In this document: piece after piece, positions 46,043-56,609 of the stretch
How the letters are laid out: the number at the start of each line of letters is the position of its first letter
Numbering within the stretch: position 1 is the first letter of the stretch
Source: Spirometra erinaceieuropaei
Lineage: Eukaryota; Platyhelminthes; Cestoda; Diphyllobothriidea; Diphyllobothriidae
Assembly (NCBI GenBank): GCA_902702965.1
Contig: CACRXP010001305.1
Span: 1-64,000 of the forward strand
DNA length: 64,000 nucleotides
Direction: 5' to 3'
Position numbers and translations under genes: made by a program
The notes under the pieces: model-generated
Databases searched by the model: none
Seen by the model: only the letters and a program-made list of their open reading frames with translations
Told to the model about the DNA's origin: nothing

Positions 46043-48346
46043 TTATGCATTCTCTTCTTCCTCATTGGCTTCTCCTTCCTCTTCATCAGACTTTTCGCTT
46101 TCATTATCTTTTTCAGGCTTCCCTTCCTCAGGTTCTCCCTTATGCCCTTCTTGCCCTTCCTCCACCTCCTCTTCTTCCTCTCCTTCTCCTTCCTCCTTAT
46201 TTCCTTCCTCTTCTTCTTCTTCCTCAGGCTCTTCGTCTTCTCTCTCTTCTTCATTTCCCTCTTCCTCAGGCTCATTCTCATGCTCCTCCTCCCCTTCTTT
46301 ATTTTCCTCCTCTCCTTCTTCCTCTCCCTCTTCTTCAGATTCTTCGCCCTCATTTTCTTCTTCAGGCTTCTCTTCTTCTTTCTCTCCTTCAGGCCCTTCG
46401 CCCTCATCCTCATTTTCAGGCTTATCCTCGTGCTCTGTCTCATGCCCTTCCTGCTCTTCTTCCTCCCCTTCTCCTTCCTCCTTCTCCTCCCTTTCTTCTT
46501 CTTCTTCTTCTTCTTCTTCTTCTTCTTCTCCCTCGGGCTCTTCGTCTTCTTCCTCTTCGTCATGTCCTTCTTCCCCAGGCTCATTCTCATGCTCCTCCTT
46601 CTCTTCTTTATTTTCCTCCTCTTCATCTTCCTCTTCCTCTTCTTCAGATTCTTTGCCCTCATTTTCTTCTTCAGGCTTCTCCTCGTGCTCTTCCTCATGC
46701 TCCTCCTGCTCTTCTTTCTCCTCTTCCTCTCCTTCTCCTTCCTCTACCTCTTCCCCTTCCTCTTCTTCTTCTCCTCCTTCTTCTTCCTTTTCTTCTTCTT
46801 CTTCTTCTTCTTCTTCTTCTTCTTCTTCCTCTCCTTTATGCTCTTCGCCCTCATTCGCTTCTTCAGGCTTCTCCTCCTCGTGCTCTTCCTCATGCTCTTC
46901 CTGCCCTTCTTTCTCCTCTTCCTCTCCTTCTTCTTCCTCTACCTCTTCCCCTTCCTCTTCTCCTTCTCCTCCTTCTTCCTCTTCTTCTTCTTCCTCTCCT
47001 TTATGCTCTTCTTCAGACTTCTCCTCGTGCTCTCCCTCATGCTCTTCCGGCTCTTCTTTCTCCTCTTTCTCTCCTTCTCCTTCCGCTACCTCTTCCCCTT
47101 CTTCTTCTTCTTCTTCTTCTTCTTCTTCTTCTCCCTCTCCTTTATGCTCTTCGCCCTCATTCTCTTCTTCAGGCTTCTCCTCGTGCTCTCCCTCATGCTC
47201 TTCCTGCCCTTTTTTCTCCTCTTTCTCCTCTTCTCCTTCATCTTCCTCTTCCCCATCTTCTTCTTCTTGTTCTTCTTCTTCTTCTTCTTCGGTCTCCTCT
47301 TCTTTAGGCTCCCTCTCTTGCTCTCCCTCCTCTTCTATATTTTCCTCTTCCTCATTATCATCATCATTATCATCGTCATCATCTTCCTCTTCTTCGTCCT
47401 CGGACCCCTCACCTTCTCCTGCTCCTTCAGGCTCCTCCCCCGACGCCTCCCCTTCTACCTTTTTTTCAGACTCCTCATTTGCTTCCTCCTCATGAGACTC
47501 TACAACTCCATGTTCAGCTTCTTCCTCTTTCTCATCAGACTCGCCCTCCGCGACCTCGTGGTCATTCCTCTCCTCTTCCTCCTCCTCCACAGGCTCCTCT
47601 TCCCCTTCTCCAGCATCTTCTTCCTCGTGATTCTCATGCCCCTCCTCCTCATCTTTTTCTTCCTCCTCTCCCTCCTCATCCCCCTTTCCTTCGTCCTCCT
47701 CTTCTTCCTGATTATTATCTTCCTCGTCACCACTTCCATCTTCTGCCTCTCCAGACCCTTCTTCCTCTTTCTCCTCACCTTCCTCCACCTCATTCTGGGC
47801 TTGCGCTTCGACAGGCTTTTGAACTTCTTCATCTTCTTCAGACTCTTCACCTTCTTCCTCTTCATTGGACTTAGGATTTTCTTTACTTTCTCCTTCGTCT
47901 CCAGATTCTTCACCCTCTTCCCCTTCGGACTCTCCCTTTTCTTGCTCGTCCTCCTCCTCTTCTTCTTCTTCTTGTTCTTCTTCCTGTTCTCCTACTTTTG
48001 GTTTCTCATCCTCCTCCCGCTCTTCGCTCTCTGATTCATTATTTTCTTCGTCTTCACCCTCTTCAGGTTCTTCCTCTTGAGCCTCCTCGCCTTCTCCCTC
48101 CTCATGCTCTTCTTCCTGAGGCTCTTCTCCATTACTGGCTCCTTCGTCTTCCTGGTCCGCGTTGCCTTCGTTATCGTCTACGCTCGGGGGCACCCCAGAT
48201 CCTTCTTTTCGTATATCTTTCGTAAGACCCCCCGGTCCTTTAAAATCCTTGGTATTCTTCGGGGGAAACTTTACAAAGGCATCGCCCCTTTCGGTCGATA
48301 GGGTCAAGAGAAAAAGTGCTCCAGCAAGAAGGACTAGAAAACGCAT
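46043..48346 (-). CDS. Secreted glutamate-rich repeat protein B (about 767 aa)
   Basis: The frame opens further upstream at 48385, but the Met at 48346 begins a clear signal peptide (MRFLVLLAGALFLLTLSTERGD, split as MRFLVLLAGALFLL and TLSTERGDA; likely cleavage before FVKF), so I take that start. A short normal segment follows (FVKFPPKN, GPGGLTKDI, VPPSVDDNEG). The remainder, over 650 residues, is mostly Glu with Gly, Lys, His, Asn and Pro. Imperfect repeats of 45-60 residues centre on QEEHE-EHEEKPEEENEGEE-HKGE and on EEHENEP-EEEG. The protein ends EEEENA before TAA. No Cys-rich or catalytic domain is visible. A TATA box lies upstream; no intron is needed. It must be extremely acidic, so ion binding or an extracellular matrix or mineral role is conceivable, but function is unknown. 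Repeat number may be affected by assembly. Confidence 0.75.
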   Translation of the reverse strand: MRFLVLLAGALFLLTLSTERGDAFVKFPPKNTKDFKGPGGLTKDIRKEGSGVPPSVDDNEGNADQEDEGASNGEEPQEEEHEEGEGEEAQEEEPEEGEDEENNESESEEREEDEKPKVGEQEEEQEEEEEEEDEQEKGESEGEEGEESGDEGESKENPKSNEEEEGEESEEDEEVQKPVEAQAQNEVEEGEEKEEEGSGEAEDGSGDEEDNNQEEEEDEGKGDEEGEEEEKDEEEGHENHEEEDAGEGEEEPVEEEEEERNDHEVAEGESDEKEEEAEHGVVESHEEEANEESEKKVEGEASGEEPEGAGEGEGSEDEEEEDDDDDNDDDNEEEENIEEEGEQEREPKEEETEEEEEEEQEEEDGEEEDEGEEEKEEKKGQEEHEGEHEEKPEEENEGEEHKGEGEEEEEEEEEEEGEEVAEGEGEKEEKEEPEEHEGEHEEKSEEEHKGEEEEEEEEGGEGEEEGEEVEEEEGEEEEKEGQEEHEEEHEEEKPEEANEGEEHKGEEEEEEEEEEEEEEKEEEGGEEEEEGEEVEEGEGEEEEKEEQEEHEEEHEEKPEEENEGKESEEEEEEDEEEENKEEKEEHENEPGEEGHDEEEEDEEPEGEEEEEEEEEEEEREEKEEGEGEEEEQEGHETEHEDKPENEDEGEGPEGEKEEEKPEEENEGEESEEEGEEEGEEENKEGEEEHENEPEEEGNEEEREDEEPEEEEEEEGNKEEGEGEEEEEVEEGQEGHKGEPEEGKPEKDNESEKSDEEEGEANEEEENA

Positions 48347-48398
48347 ATTATCTGGCTGCAAGAAAACCGTCTGTCTAACAGTCAAGATTTTGCCTCCA

Positions 48399-48406
48399 TA
48401 TTTATA
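48399..48406 (-). promoter_or_regulatory. TATA box of glutamate-rich gene B
   Basis: On the minus strand TATAAATA lies 53 bases before the chosen start codon at 48346, which would place transcription start near 48370-48375. This position supports the 48346 start over the upstream Met at 48385. Confidence 0.6.
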
Positions 48407-48429
48407 CCTATATCGCGGGATCCCGTCTC

Positions 48430-49842
48430 AACCAAAGAAACCACAACCTTGACTCAGAACTCACAGAAGCAGCAAAATACGAGGCTCGTCTCTTCATCGC
48501 TTGTTGAACGAATGGCTTGAGCCGTTCTGCTGACGAATGAGTGAATGGCGCACACACGGGGAACAGGCACTTTTCGAGTACTGGCAGGAGCACCGACGCA
48601 CGAAAAAACCCCCTGTCAACAGAATCCGTTGGCAGGGGTAGGATGCGGTTAAAGAGCTAAAAGAATTGAGTTGACTCATTTTTCACGAATATGTTCATAT
48701 GCTTTGGTGATTTTGTTTGGGACTATATCTTACTGTTGCGGATTACTAAGAAAAAACGAAGGCCACGCACTTATAAAACCAGTATAAGTATGCAGGCAGG
48801 TTTAGTAATTTCTTGAGGTTTTGTCTTTTTTCTCAGAGACGGTGCAGATAGGAACGAAAAGTTATTTCACAAATTATATTTGTGTGAGAAGTCAAAGAGA
48901 CACAATATTGCTGAAGACACTTATTGAGTGACCCCACTCAATTGTGGCACTTTGCTTCCGAAAACATAGCTGTTTAGGATCGTATAAGTCTAACGACTAC
49001 TGCTTTGCTTTAACTGAAGTAATTGAAACTAGTAAACCAGGGCGTAATGCAGTCAATATATTAACAAAATATTCATTTTTTCATCTAACCCTTTAAAATA
49101 TGCGATGATTAGAATTCAAAAAGGGAGTTTCCACTTTTTGACTTGTGCCTTAATCCTGCGTGAAGAAGAGGACGGTATCTTTAAGATATTCCTTAGCGAA
49201 TTTCCCAGAGAAAAATTCTGACTGGTCAGCACCGCCCAGCTCTGATACGTCATAAAAAAATAATGCGCGCTGCACGTTGTAGACACAAGAATTAAACTGG
49301 TTGATTTACCCGCTATCACCAGTTTGTGATGTCTCAACCCCAGATGCTGACACGGCGGAGTAATTCGAGCGGTCTCGACGACTCGCTGGGCAAGCTGGCT
49401 GCCCATTTTTGATGCAGGGATGCACAAGTACGTATGATGGTGACGATCAACGAGATTTCCATTTGCCTTCAGGCTAAGTGCTTATGGCCCAGTCCGTCGA
49501 CGAGCAAGTAGTCAGTTAATGATGTCGAAGAAGAGTAGCTACAGCATAAGTTCACTGTGTCCTCTTCTTCTAAAATTCTAGGTACGAGTGCGCACGGGAA
49601 GAAAATCGGAAATAAGCATGAGCAGACTGACGTATATACTGTAGACGACTGTAGACTGTAGATGAAATGTCGATATCAGTATTTGATTTGGTGGAACGGC
49701 ATATATTTTGTGTGGTCGAAAACCTATCAGAGACCGTTTTTCGTTTGCTCGAAAATGTATTAATTAAAGACTTTCCTTTTCAAAACGCATTTTCTTTTGT
49801 GATGAGGTCTTATTTTAAGACAAGCCACTGAAGTCGGCTCAG
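48430..49842. other. Upstream flank of glutamate-rich gene B, no gene recognised
   Basis: No ORF with a domain. The equivalent region of gene A lies in the gap, so it cannot be compared. Confidence 0.45.
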
Positions 49843-50111
49843 GTGGTCATATGTTGGAAGAACTTCTCACCAGAGCACACAATATCGACACCAATTTTCA
49901 AGAACTCTCGACGCATGATGGTTTGGATAGCCATCGAATTCGGAGAGCGACCGGTCCGGCGTTCAACAACGGAGACGATAAATAGCAATGTGTTCATCGA
50001 CATTGCAAAAACTGTCTTCAGTTACATCGACATTCATCAACGTCGAATGGACACGAGCATGTTGCAGGATGCTGCCCCTGTCCACCGCCCAAATGGGCTA
50101 TGATTCCTATG
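49843..50111 (+). pseudogene. Tc1/mariner-type transposase fragment
   Basis: The 86-codon frame contains SRRMMVWIAIEFGERPVRR, like the xxVMVWGaIS-x-GxGPL block after the first catalytic Asp. Then come TINSNVFIDIAKTVFSYID and MLQDAAPVHRPNGL, matching the QDNAPVHxA motif of the second catalytic Asp. It stops soon after and lacks both the N-terminal DNA-binding half and the final catalytic residue. The family cuts and pastes elements into TA sites. The fragment ends immediately before the family T element at 50114. Confidence 0.6.
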
Positions 50112-50113
50112 TA

Positions 50114-51106
50114 CAGTAGATGTGCTAACTCATGAAATGTCAACCAAAATTTCGAAATGCGTTCTCGTTTCGAAAAGATTAATTAAGTAGTGTTGTAAAA
50201 CTGACCATGACGCAGCATAAATCTATAATGATCCAGTTACCTCAGGGTGTCGGCTTTCGAAATAACTTATTTTCGGATGCATGCAAGATCTGTACTCTAC
50301 AAAAATGACTACTTAATTTGCAGGCACTTTTCTCATTGATTTTCGATGCCCTTGAAAATTCAATTATATTTCATGGAAAACATGCATAAAAATATTCATT
50401 CTTTTACTTATTCGGTAGAAAATCACGTCTTCTTCCAAATTCACACTCAAAAGAAGAGCATAATTCGGTTTTAAAAAACTTTCCTAATTCCCGAATAATT
50501 TTCAACCCGACCTGCTTTACACTTGCATTCAGGGTTTCAAAACTACAAGCTGTATATTTTCCGTGTATGGAAAACCATGCATTTCTCTACGGTGTTAAGA
50601 GGAGACCATATGAAGTTCATAAAATTAAGCAGTGGATTTGAGCAATATTGTTAACTTTACAAGCCACATTCGTAAATGCAGATACATGACGTTTCATGAA
50701 CGGCCATTTAACGGTATTAAAAAATCTCACAATTAGAAACTTTTTTAAAACCGAATTATACTCTTCTTTTGAGTATTAAATTGGAAGAAGACGTGATTTT
50801 CTACCGAATGAGTAAAAGATTGAATATTTTTATTTATGTTTTCCATGAAATATAATTGAATTTTCAAGGGCATCGAAAATCAATGAGAAAATTCCATGCA
50901 ACTTAAGTAGTCATTTTTTGTAGAGTATGGATCTTTCATGCAGCCGAAAATAAGTTCTTTCGAAAGCCGACACCCTGAGGTAGCTGGATCATTATAGATT
51001 TATGCTGCATCATGATTAATTTTACAACACTACTTAATTAATCTTTTCGAAACGAGAACGCATTTCGAAATTTTGGTTGACATTTCATGAGTTAGCACAT
51101 CTACTG
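50114..51106. mobile_element. Long-inverted-repeat DNA element (family T), best-preserved copy
   Basis: 993 bp bounded by TA duplications (50112-50113 and 51107-51108). The termini are CAGTAGATGTGCTAACTCAT and its exact inverse. Arms of about 374 bp (50114-50487 and 50732-51106) are nearly perfect reverse complements, leaving a middle of about 245 bp. No ORF. The high arm identity and intact target duplication suggest recent movement or gene conversion between the arms. Confidence 0.9.
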
Positions 51107-51639
51107 TACCTCGTTCCCATATAAGCGTAGAGACCCGATGAGAAGTTATCGAAAGCACATGTATGCTCTCCAAATGATCTTCTGAATTTATTGAATACTA
51201 GTAATTCATTTAATCACACTCAAAGAATATGAAACAGATCGTAAATGCTCCATTAATATACTTCGACTAATTAAGATGACCATTCCAATAAATTCCGACA
51301 GAATTTGAGGATGGCTTCAATTTTGGACTAAGAACTACTGTAGTCAGTGGTTTCCCTAGGCCATGTGAGATTACGCTAGCCGATCTTTCACAAGGAGTAT
51401 GAGCACCAAGCATGCCGTGCCGTACCAGAACTGCGACCGAAAAGTCGGAGCTGAATTATGCGGAAACCATCCTTGAGAAGGGGGAGGAAAACGAACGACA
51501 GCCATAACCCTTATTGAGAACTATGGTTTCACAGCTTGGGCCTGTGGGAGTATCAGCCGTGACAGTCGCCTTGAGGTATAGCTCCCGTCCACGCAGCGGG
51601 ATGCCACGGAATGATTTAACCATACTTGAATATCTGTTC
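51107..51639. other. No gene recognised
   Basis: After the family T element the transposase frame does not resume. Nothing else is recognised. Confidence 0.4.
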
Positions 51640-51852
51640 CAGCAGACATTGCTAGGTCTGTGTTATCACCGACAAAGACAAGGGAGACTGGAGTGGCCAT
51701 TTCTGTCTTATTAGCCGTCATCAACCAGTCATACACAATTCCGTGTGAAAAACCCGGGGTTCGATAGACAGAGAGAGAGAGAGAGCCCGTAAGGCACAAC
51801 GGAACGAGTGAGTGTCGTAAGAAACGATCCGTGAACGCCACCTACCATTGTA
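51640..51852. mobile_element. Head-to-head SINE fragments joined by (AG)n
   Basis: Bases 51640-51765 are the SINE body on the minus strand starting at its B-box-like sequence (ATCGAACCCCGGG on the minus strand). After an AG run (about 51770-51785) the plus-strand SINE tail follows (GCCCGTAAGGCACAACGG, then GAAACGATCCGTGAACGCC, CTACCATTGT). Confidence 0.65.
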
Positions 51853-52160
51853 TATTCCCGATCAAATCCGATAGGGCAACGGGTTCGTGGCCCAGTGGTT
51901 TGAGGCGCGATCTTCTAACTAACAGGTCGCGAGTTCGAGGCTCGGATGTTCCACACTTCGGGCTTGGGTATGGCTGGCTGACGACGGCTAATAGGCCAGA
52001 AATGGCCATGCCAGTCTCCCTTGTCCTTGTCGGTAATACAGTTCTGCCTATATTATGTGCCGCTGTGCGGCTTCTGGTTGAACACGAGAGAAAGCCCTTA
52101 AGGCACAACGGAACGAGTGAGTTCCGTAAGAAACGATCGGTGAGCGCCCTCTACCATTGT
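51853..52160 (+). mobile_element. tRNA-derived SINE, best copy
   Basis: The head resembles a tRNA gene: an A-box-like GTGGCCCAGTGGTTTGAGG (51888-51906) and a B-box-like GGTCGCGAGTTCGAGGCTC (51925-51943). These correspond to an internal RNA polymerase III promoter. The body includes GGCTAATAGGCCAGAAATGG and CCTTGTCCTTGTCGGTAAT. The tail is GCCCTTAAGGCACAACGG, GAAACGATCGGTGAGCGCC, CTACCATTGT. No poly-A is seen. Related copies lie at 59055-59370, 56610-56735 and elsewhere. Confidence 0.8.
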
Positions 52161-53611
52161 TAGGTCTATAATCACGCTCGTGTTACGACGAGAGACAAAC
52201 TTTGGGGTGGGGGGGAGTAAAAGGGAACTAGGGTGGGGAACCACGGACGGCAATGAAGCTCACTTTCGATGGTTCTCTAAATTTAGTAAACAGTGGCTGC
52301 TTGCCAGTGCATCAGACAGCTGATTTAGAAACTGGGTTATGGCATTCTGGAAGCAGCAGGTATTTCCTTGTTTAGATCAAAATTGACATCTACTATTGAA
52401 TTTCAGTGTGAACACGGCAGCGGTCAAGTCGCTGAAAGAATGCGTTTTTAAATACGAGTGCTAAAAAAATTCCTCGAAATCGTTCGAGGCATTTGCTGTA
52501 GATGACATTTAATGCATAATGAAAAGCGAAAGGCAATATATTAATATGTCAGTCTAGATCGTTTTTTGAATTATAGGTACACAACCTTGTACATCCACAA
52601 AGACGTTTTGCTGCCCAAAGACTCACAAACTGGTAAAAACTACTTTCTCTGTGCAATCGAATTGGCGCCGACTGGAGCCATCATATCCGTTCTAGGTAAC
52701 TCTGCGTCTCCTGAGGTGCCGAAATAAGGCGATCTTCAGAACCAGGCGGTTCCTGTGACCTACCGCATCACTATTCATACAACTGTCTCCTCTACGTTGT
52801 GACTAACGGCTTGATTTTCAAGTGCGTCTCACTTTCCCTATCTAGCGGTTCAGTCGCTACAGATAAAACGGTTGCGCTTTGTGCAATTCTCTTCTGTACG
52901 TGTGCATCATCAGTACCCTGCGTCTGATCAGATGCCGCGAGGACTGCTATGCTCTCGACGATGGCTAGAATCCGCTCAAATGCGATTCTCGGTGATGCTT
53001 GATCTGGCAGAGAAGAGGAGCTTTCGTCTGACTGGCGCTTTAAAAGACAGATTTGTGTTAATGAACTAAGCATTCCTCAGAACCTGGCACCTTTAAACTC
53101 TATTAGTCATGATCTAGCAGTTGCACCTAGCAGAGGCGGGTGACGTACACACTAATTTTCACATGGTTAAAATCTCTGTCGTTGGCACAGAATGAGTTCT
53201 CACTTTCTAGTAAGCGATGAGCAGTCCTTTCCTTCATCCGTATTGGTCAGCTTGCCTCTTCATCATCCAGCCACTGGCAGATGTCCGGACTAGCCGATCA
53301 CCGGGGGCACAGAAGAATAGGTCAGAACGCGTGACTGGACGCATTGCACGTCATGTATGCTCAGGGTCTTGACACAGGCAGGGTGCGTAGCCTTAATTGC
53401 TGCAATTCCACCACGTGTGTTGGATGAAATTGCAGCAATTAACGGCGCGAATATCGGCCATCAAACAGTCATCACATCAAGTGCAACGATCCCTGATGAA
53501 GAGGGCAGGGGGGGGGGAGAGAGCCGTAAATATTCATAGGTATGCGGTAGCATGGCGACTGAATCCCACAAATACCGCAGCCCATAATCATGAACCACCC
53601 GTATCTGCTGT
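52161..53611. other. No gene recognised
   Basis: A 93-codon minus ORF (52792-53073) has ordinary amino-acid composition but no domain I know, and no supporting signals. It could be an exon but I do not call it. Confidence 0.4.
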
Positions 53612-53655
53612 TGTCTCTGATGATGGGTTCGAGCAGGAATCCGAAAGGTTAGGCT
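53612..53655 (+). ncRNA. Hammerhead-like repeat core, cleavage site mutated
   Basis: TGTCT-CTGATGA-T-GGGTTC-GAGCAG-GAATCC-GAAA-GGTT-AGGCT. Stem II and both catalytic boxes are intact, but CGTC is GGTT. Followed by AATAAAGCTCCTGTCTCAG, the usual tail of this repeat. Confidence 0.45.
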
Positions 53656-55080
53656 AATAAAGCTCCTGTCTCAGCGACGGTGTCTTCTTCACGACCGCTT
53701 CCTGGGACTCGTCTCTCCACATCTATTGACAGGTAAGGTGCTTAGCCTTAAGGCGAGCCTCTAGACCGAGATCTGGTTGTTAAAGAATGGTCCCCCAACT
53801 GGCGGTCCACACCTATTAGGTTAGGGCTCCGCCGCCAGACAGTCGGTTTGCCAGACCTCTGTCCCCCACGTTCTGTCAACACTGCCCCTGCCGGTCCGCG
53901 AATATTTGTTCGCTAAACGCATGCATGCCTCCGCTACAGCTAACCCTTCCCGAATGCCATCTTACTGCTAGCCACCCGTGGCCAAACAGTTCCCTCGGTT
54001 CGTAGTCATAGGGTTCCCAATGTTCGTTTCTGTCTCTGCATACCGCCACGCTCCTTGCCGGTTGTTTTTGAAAGGAACAAAACAAGTCACCGTAACTATG
54101 CCCACTTCGTTAAGGCTCGTAAAGTGGACATCGTCCATATAGAGGGTAGAACTGTAGAAACGAGTAGAAGCACTCACACAGTAGAACACCAATATCTCTC
54201 ATTAACTTACTTCATTATACGTCAGTATACATATTTTTTGTCCAAATTGATAAAATACATTTCATATTTCTTTGCCTTGCGAAATTCTCACGCCAGAAAG
54301 CGCAGACATTGTACATTGTATATTCTATATGATGTGTTAGAACAAGAATGTGCAGTTATTAGTAGAAAAAAACTGAAAAAGTCATGACATAGGAAAAGCC
54401 AATTTATCTTACGGGAGTGTAAAACAATTGTTGCGTTTGTAGACTCTGCCCTGAATGGCATTTCAACAAGTGATCTCACCAAATGTTTCATTTCTGTTTT
54501 CCCAACAATAACAAAAGATAGAACAGAATCATCCACATAATGTTCAGTCATCTCGTGAGCAGGCATAAAGGAAACATCCTAACTTTTGACCGGAGTATGA
54601 CTGTGAGGAATTTTGTTCAGCCTCGAAAAATTGGACTGTTCACATTTTGACTGTTAAATCAAAAAGTCCTATGAACGTTGAAGTGGTGGATTCTCTAAAA
54701 CGGCGACTTAAAATTCATTACATGGAATGCGTTCGAATTAATTGATTTGCCCAGAGAGGAACTAAACATTTATCAGAAATGGAGTTTATTTCCTCGGGAC
54801 CATTTTCGCGTTTTCTTCACTTCCCCTTCTCTTTTAAAGATGATTTCTTGATTGCTTACTACTGCCTTTAAGATCGCCTTAGTTTTCTTTCTTACTCGAG
54901 GAATTCCATTTTTAATTGGGTTTTTCGATTTATGAATTGAGACTAATTTACGCCTGACTCATCGATTTCCTGCTGTTAAGTCATTTGACTGTCTTTTCGA
55001 ACGGACTTCCAGCAGCTGCCATGCCCTGTTAATCGGCCTTTAAAGTCCTGACGCACACGTTCATACGTGTCTCTGCTTTC
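53656..55080. other. No gene recognised
   Basis: AT-rich in the second half; short ORFs only. Confidence 0.4.
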
Positions 55081-55124
55081 GTCTCCGAAAATGGGTTCGA
55101 GCAAGAATCCGAAATATCAGACTA
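55081..55124 (+). ncRNA. Hammerhead-like repeat core, degenerate
   Basis: GTCT-CCGAAAA-T-GGGTTC-GAGCAA-GAATCC-GAAA-TATC-AGAC, then TAATAAAGCTCTTGTCCCAG. Stem II is intact but the CTGATGA box is lost. Confidence 0.4.
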
Positions 55125-55747
55125 ATAAAGCTCTTGTCCCAGAGATCGTGTCTCCTTCTTCAATAGGTGTCTCTGTTAGGGGCTGTCATCCAAAAAACGG
55201 GGCTGGTATTCAGACGGCTCCCATTGCCTACAAGCTAAATACGGCGCCGGATGAACCCAAGCAGGCTGTTTATCACTTCGTGTTGACACCGCCTACACTT
55301 CCCATTGATCTACCGCCGTCTTTCTGCTTCCTGAAAAATCCGTTGTCTCCCCCCTTCCACAGTGTTGTTTACGGCAGTCTCCAACTTGCGTTTTCACACT
55401 GTGCAGACGAAGTTGCAATCTGGTATTCCTGATTTGTTCTGATCTACCACGCCTCAATTCGCAGTCTTTGTCACACTCTTCTGATTCTTAAAATTTGTCC
55501 TTTTTCCGAATTTTCTTCTCCTTTTTCTCCTGATTCCTCGCCTCCCGGATCTTTAACCCTTACCATGATTAACTCATTCTTAACTTCTTGACCGTAATTA
55601 TGCTTCCTTCTGTGCCCATAATCGTCCAGTTTACACGCCTTTTTCTTCGTCTGCTTTTCTTTTTCTTCGCGTTCTTATTTTTGGTTTGTTGTTGTCTCAG
55701 TGCTTATCCAGGTACTTCCATAGCAGACCACTGTTTCTGCTTATTTT

Positions 55748-55800
55748 CACCACCACCACCACCACCACCACCACCACCACCACCACCACCACCACCACTA
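55748..55800. repeat. (CAC)n microsatellite
   Basis: About 17 CAC triplets, coding poly-Thr in the frame of the adjacent zinc-finger remnant. Confidence 0.95.
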
Positions 55801-55994
55801 CCACTATAGCCGATACCTCCGCCGCCGACTTCACATGCCCACACTGTCCCCGCACATTCATCTCACGCATCGGCCTAGTTGGTCACTTGCGAATCCATCG
55901 CCCAGAGACCGCCATCTCCCACGCAAGTGGGAAGCATGCTTCTCGGCTCCTTCTCTATGCGACCCCCCTAGCTGCATGTGTGGTCGGGATCTGA
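55800..55994 (+). pseudogene. LINE-associated C2H2 zinc-finger remnant
   Basis: The frame through the CAC repeat continues as TSAADFTCPHCPRTFISRIG then LVGHLRIHRPET. This has the C2H2 spacing C-x2-C-x12-H-x3-H and matches the C-terminal finger I associate with the same flatworm LINE family as at 21087-23275. The frame then decays, so this is the 3' end of a dead LINE copy. A host zinc-finger gene is the less likely alternative. Confidence 0.55.
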
Positions 55995-55999
55995 GAATT

Positions 56000-56600
56000 C
56001 CACGGTGCGTAGAGCGCCGTGGTTTGGAAGGGAGCCGACGGACGTCACAGCTTAGTCCACGCAGTCCGTCCAGTTGTGTGCGTGAGTTTGTGTGGAGTGG
56101 CGGACTGGATGGCTGAGAGCCAGGCTGTCACGACCCCTTCACGCGTACGTGGGGAGCGTGTGCGCTTTATGGGTAGTGCCACTCAGTTGACGACTGTTTG
56201 GTTACCCATCCTCGAAGGGTGACGGCCCAGGCTAAATGCAGGGCCACGTATCACCATACTAGGTCAAAAGGTCTGAAAGCGTGTGCTATGCCAGTATCAA
56301 CAAACTGTCCCTTACACCTGGTACTCTGCTGGTAGGTGCGCTTGCGATTCCGCTGGGTATACACGTGACTGCCCAGTTATCCTTATCCTCCTGATCCTTG
56401 TTGGGGTGTTGTTGTTGCTTCCGTTGTTGGCCAAAAACCTGGACATGTGCTGTGTGGACCAGGCAGTATGAAGTAGAACGCCAAGGTGCGAGCTCGACCG
56501 GGACATCCACCTGCGCTCTCCTCCGCCTCCGGTCATTCTAACTCTGTTTTGACACCGGTTCCATGTGGAGAGTGGGGAGGAGAGGGTGCGGTAGATTACC
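56000..56600 (+). repeat. Dispersed repeat R2, second copy
   Basis: Bases of about 56330-56600 align with 8610-8840. Sequence before that shows no recognised gene. Confidence 0.45.
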
Positions 56601-56609
56601 GGTCGGAAA

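Larger units (their letters stand above)
38775..46500 (+). repeat. Segmental duplication, copy B
   Basis: Direct counterpart of 12215-20141 (anchors given there). Its right end enters the glutamate-rich gene at 46043. Compared with A it lacks the 18753-19316 foldback insertion and the telomere-motif element, and it keeps a full-length family T element at 41921-42866. It has its own insertion at about 39650-39960. Confidence 0.85.

Noticed and set aside
45979..48080. Very long plus-strand ORFs (442, 491 and 681 codons) rich in Leu/Phe/Ser
   Set aside because: They are antisense readings of the polypyrimidine strand of the glutamate-rich gene; the minus frame has the signal peptide and TATA box, these have neither.
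51888..51943. Possible free-standing tRNA gene
   Set aside because: A/B-box-like sequences are present, but the segment is followed by a conserved SINE body and tail repeated elsewhere, and a complete cloverleaf is not evident.
52792..53073. 93-codon minus ORF of ordinary composition
   Set aside because: No recognised family, no splice or promoter support; left uncalled.
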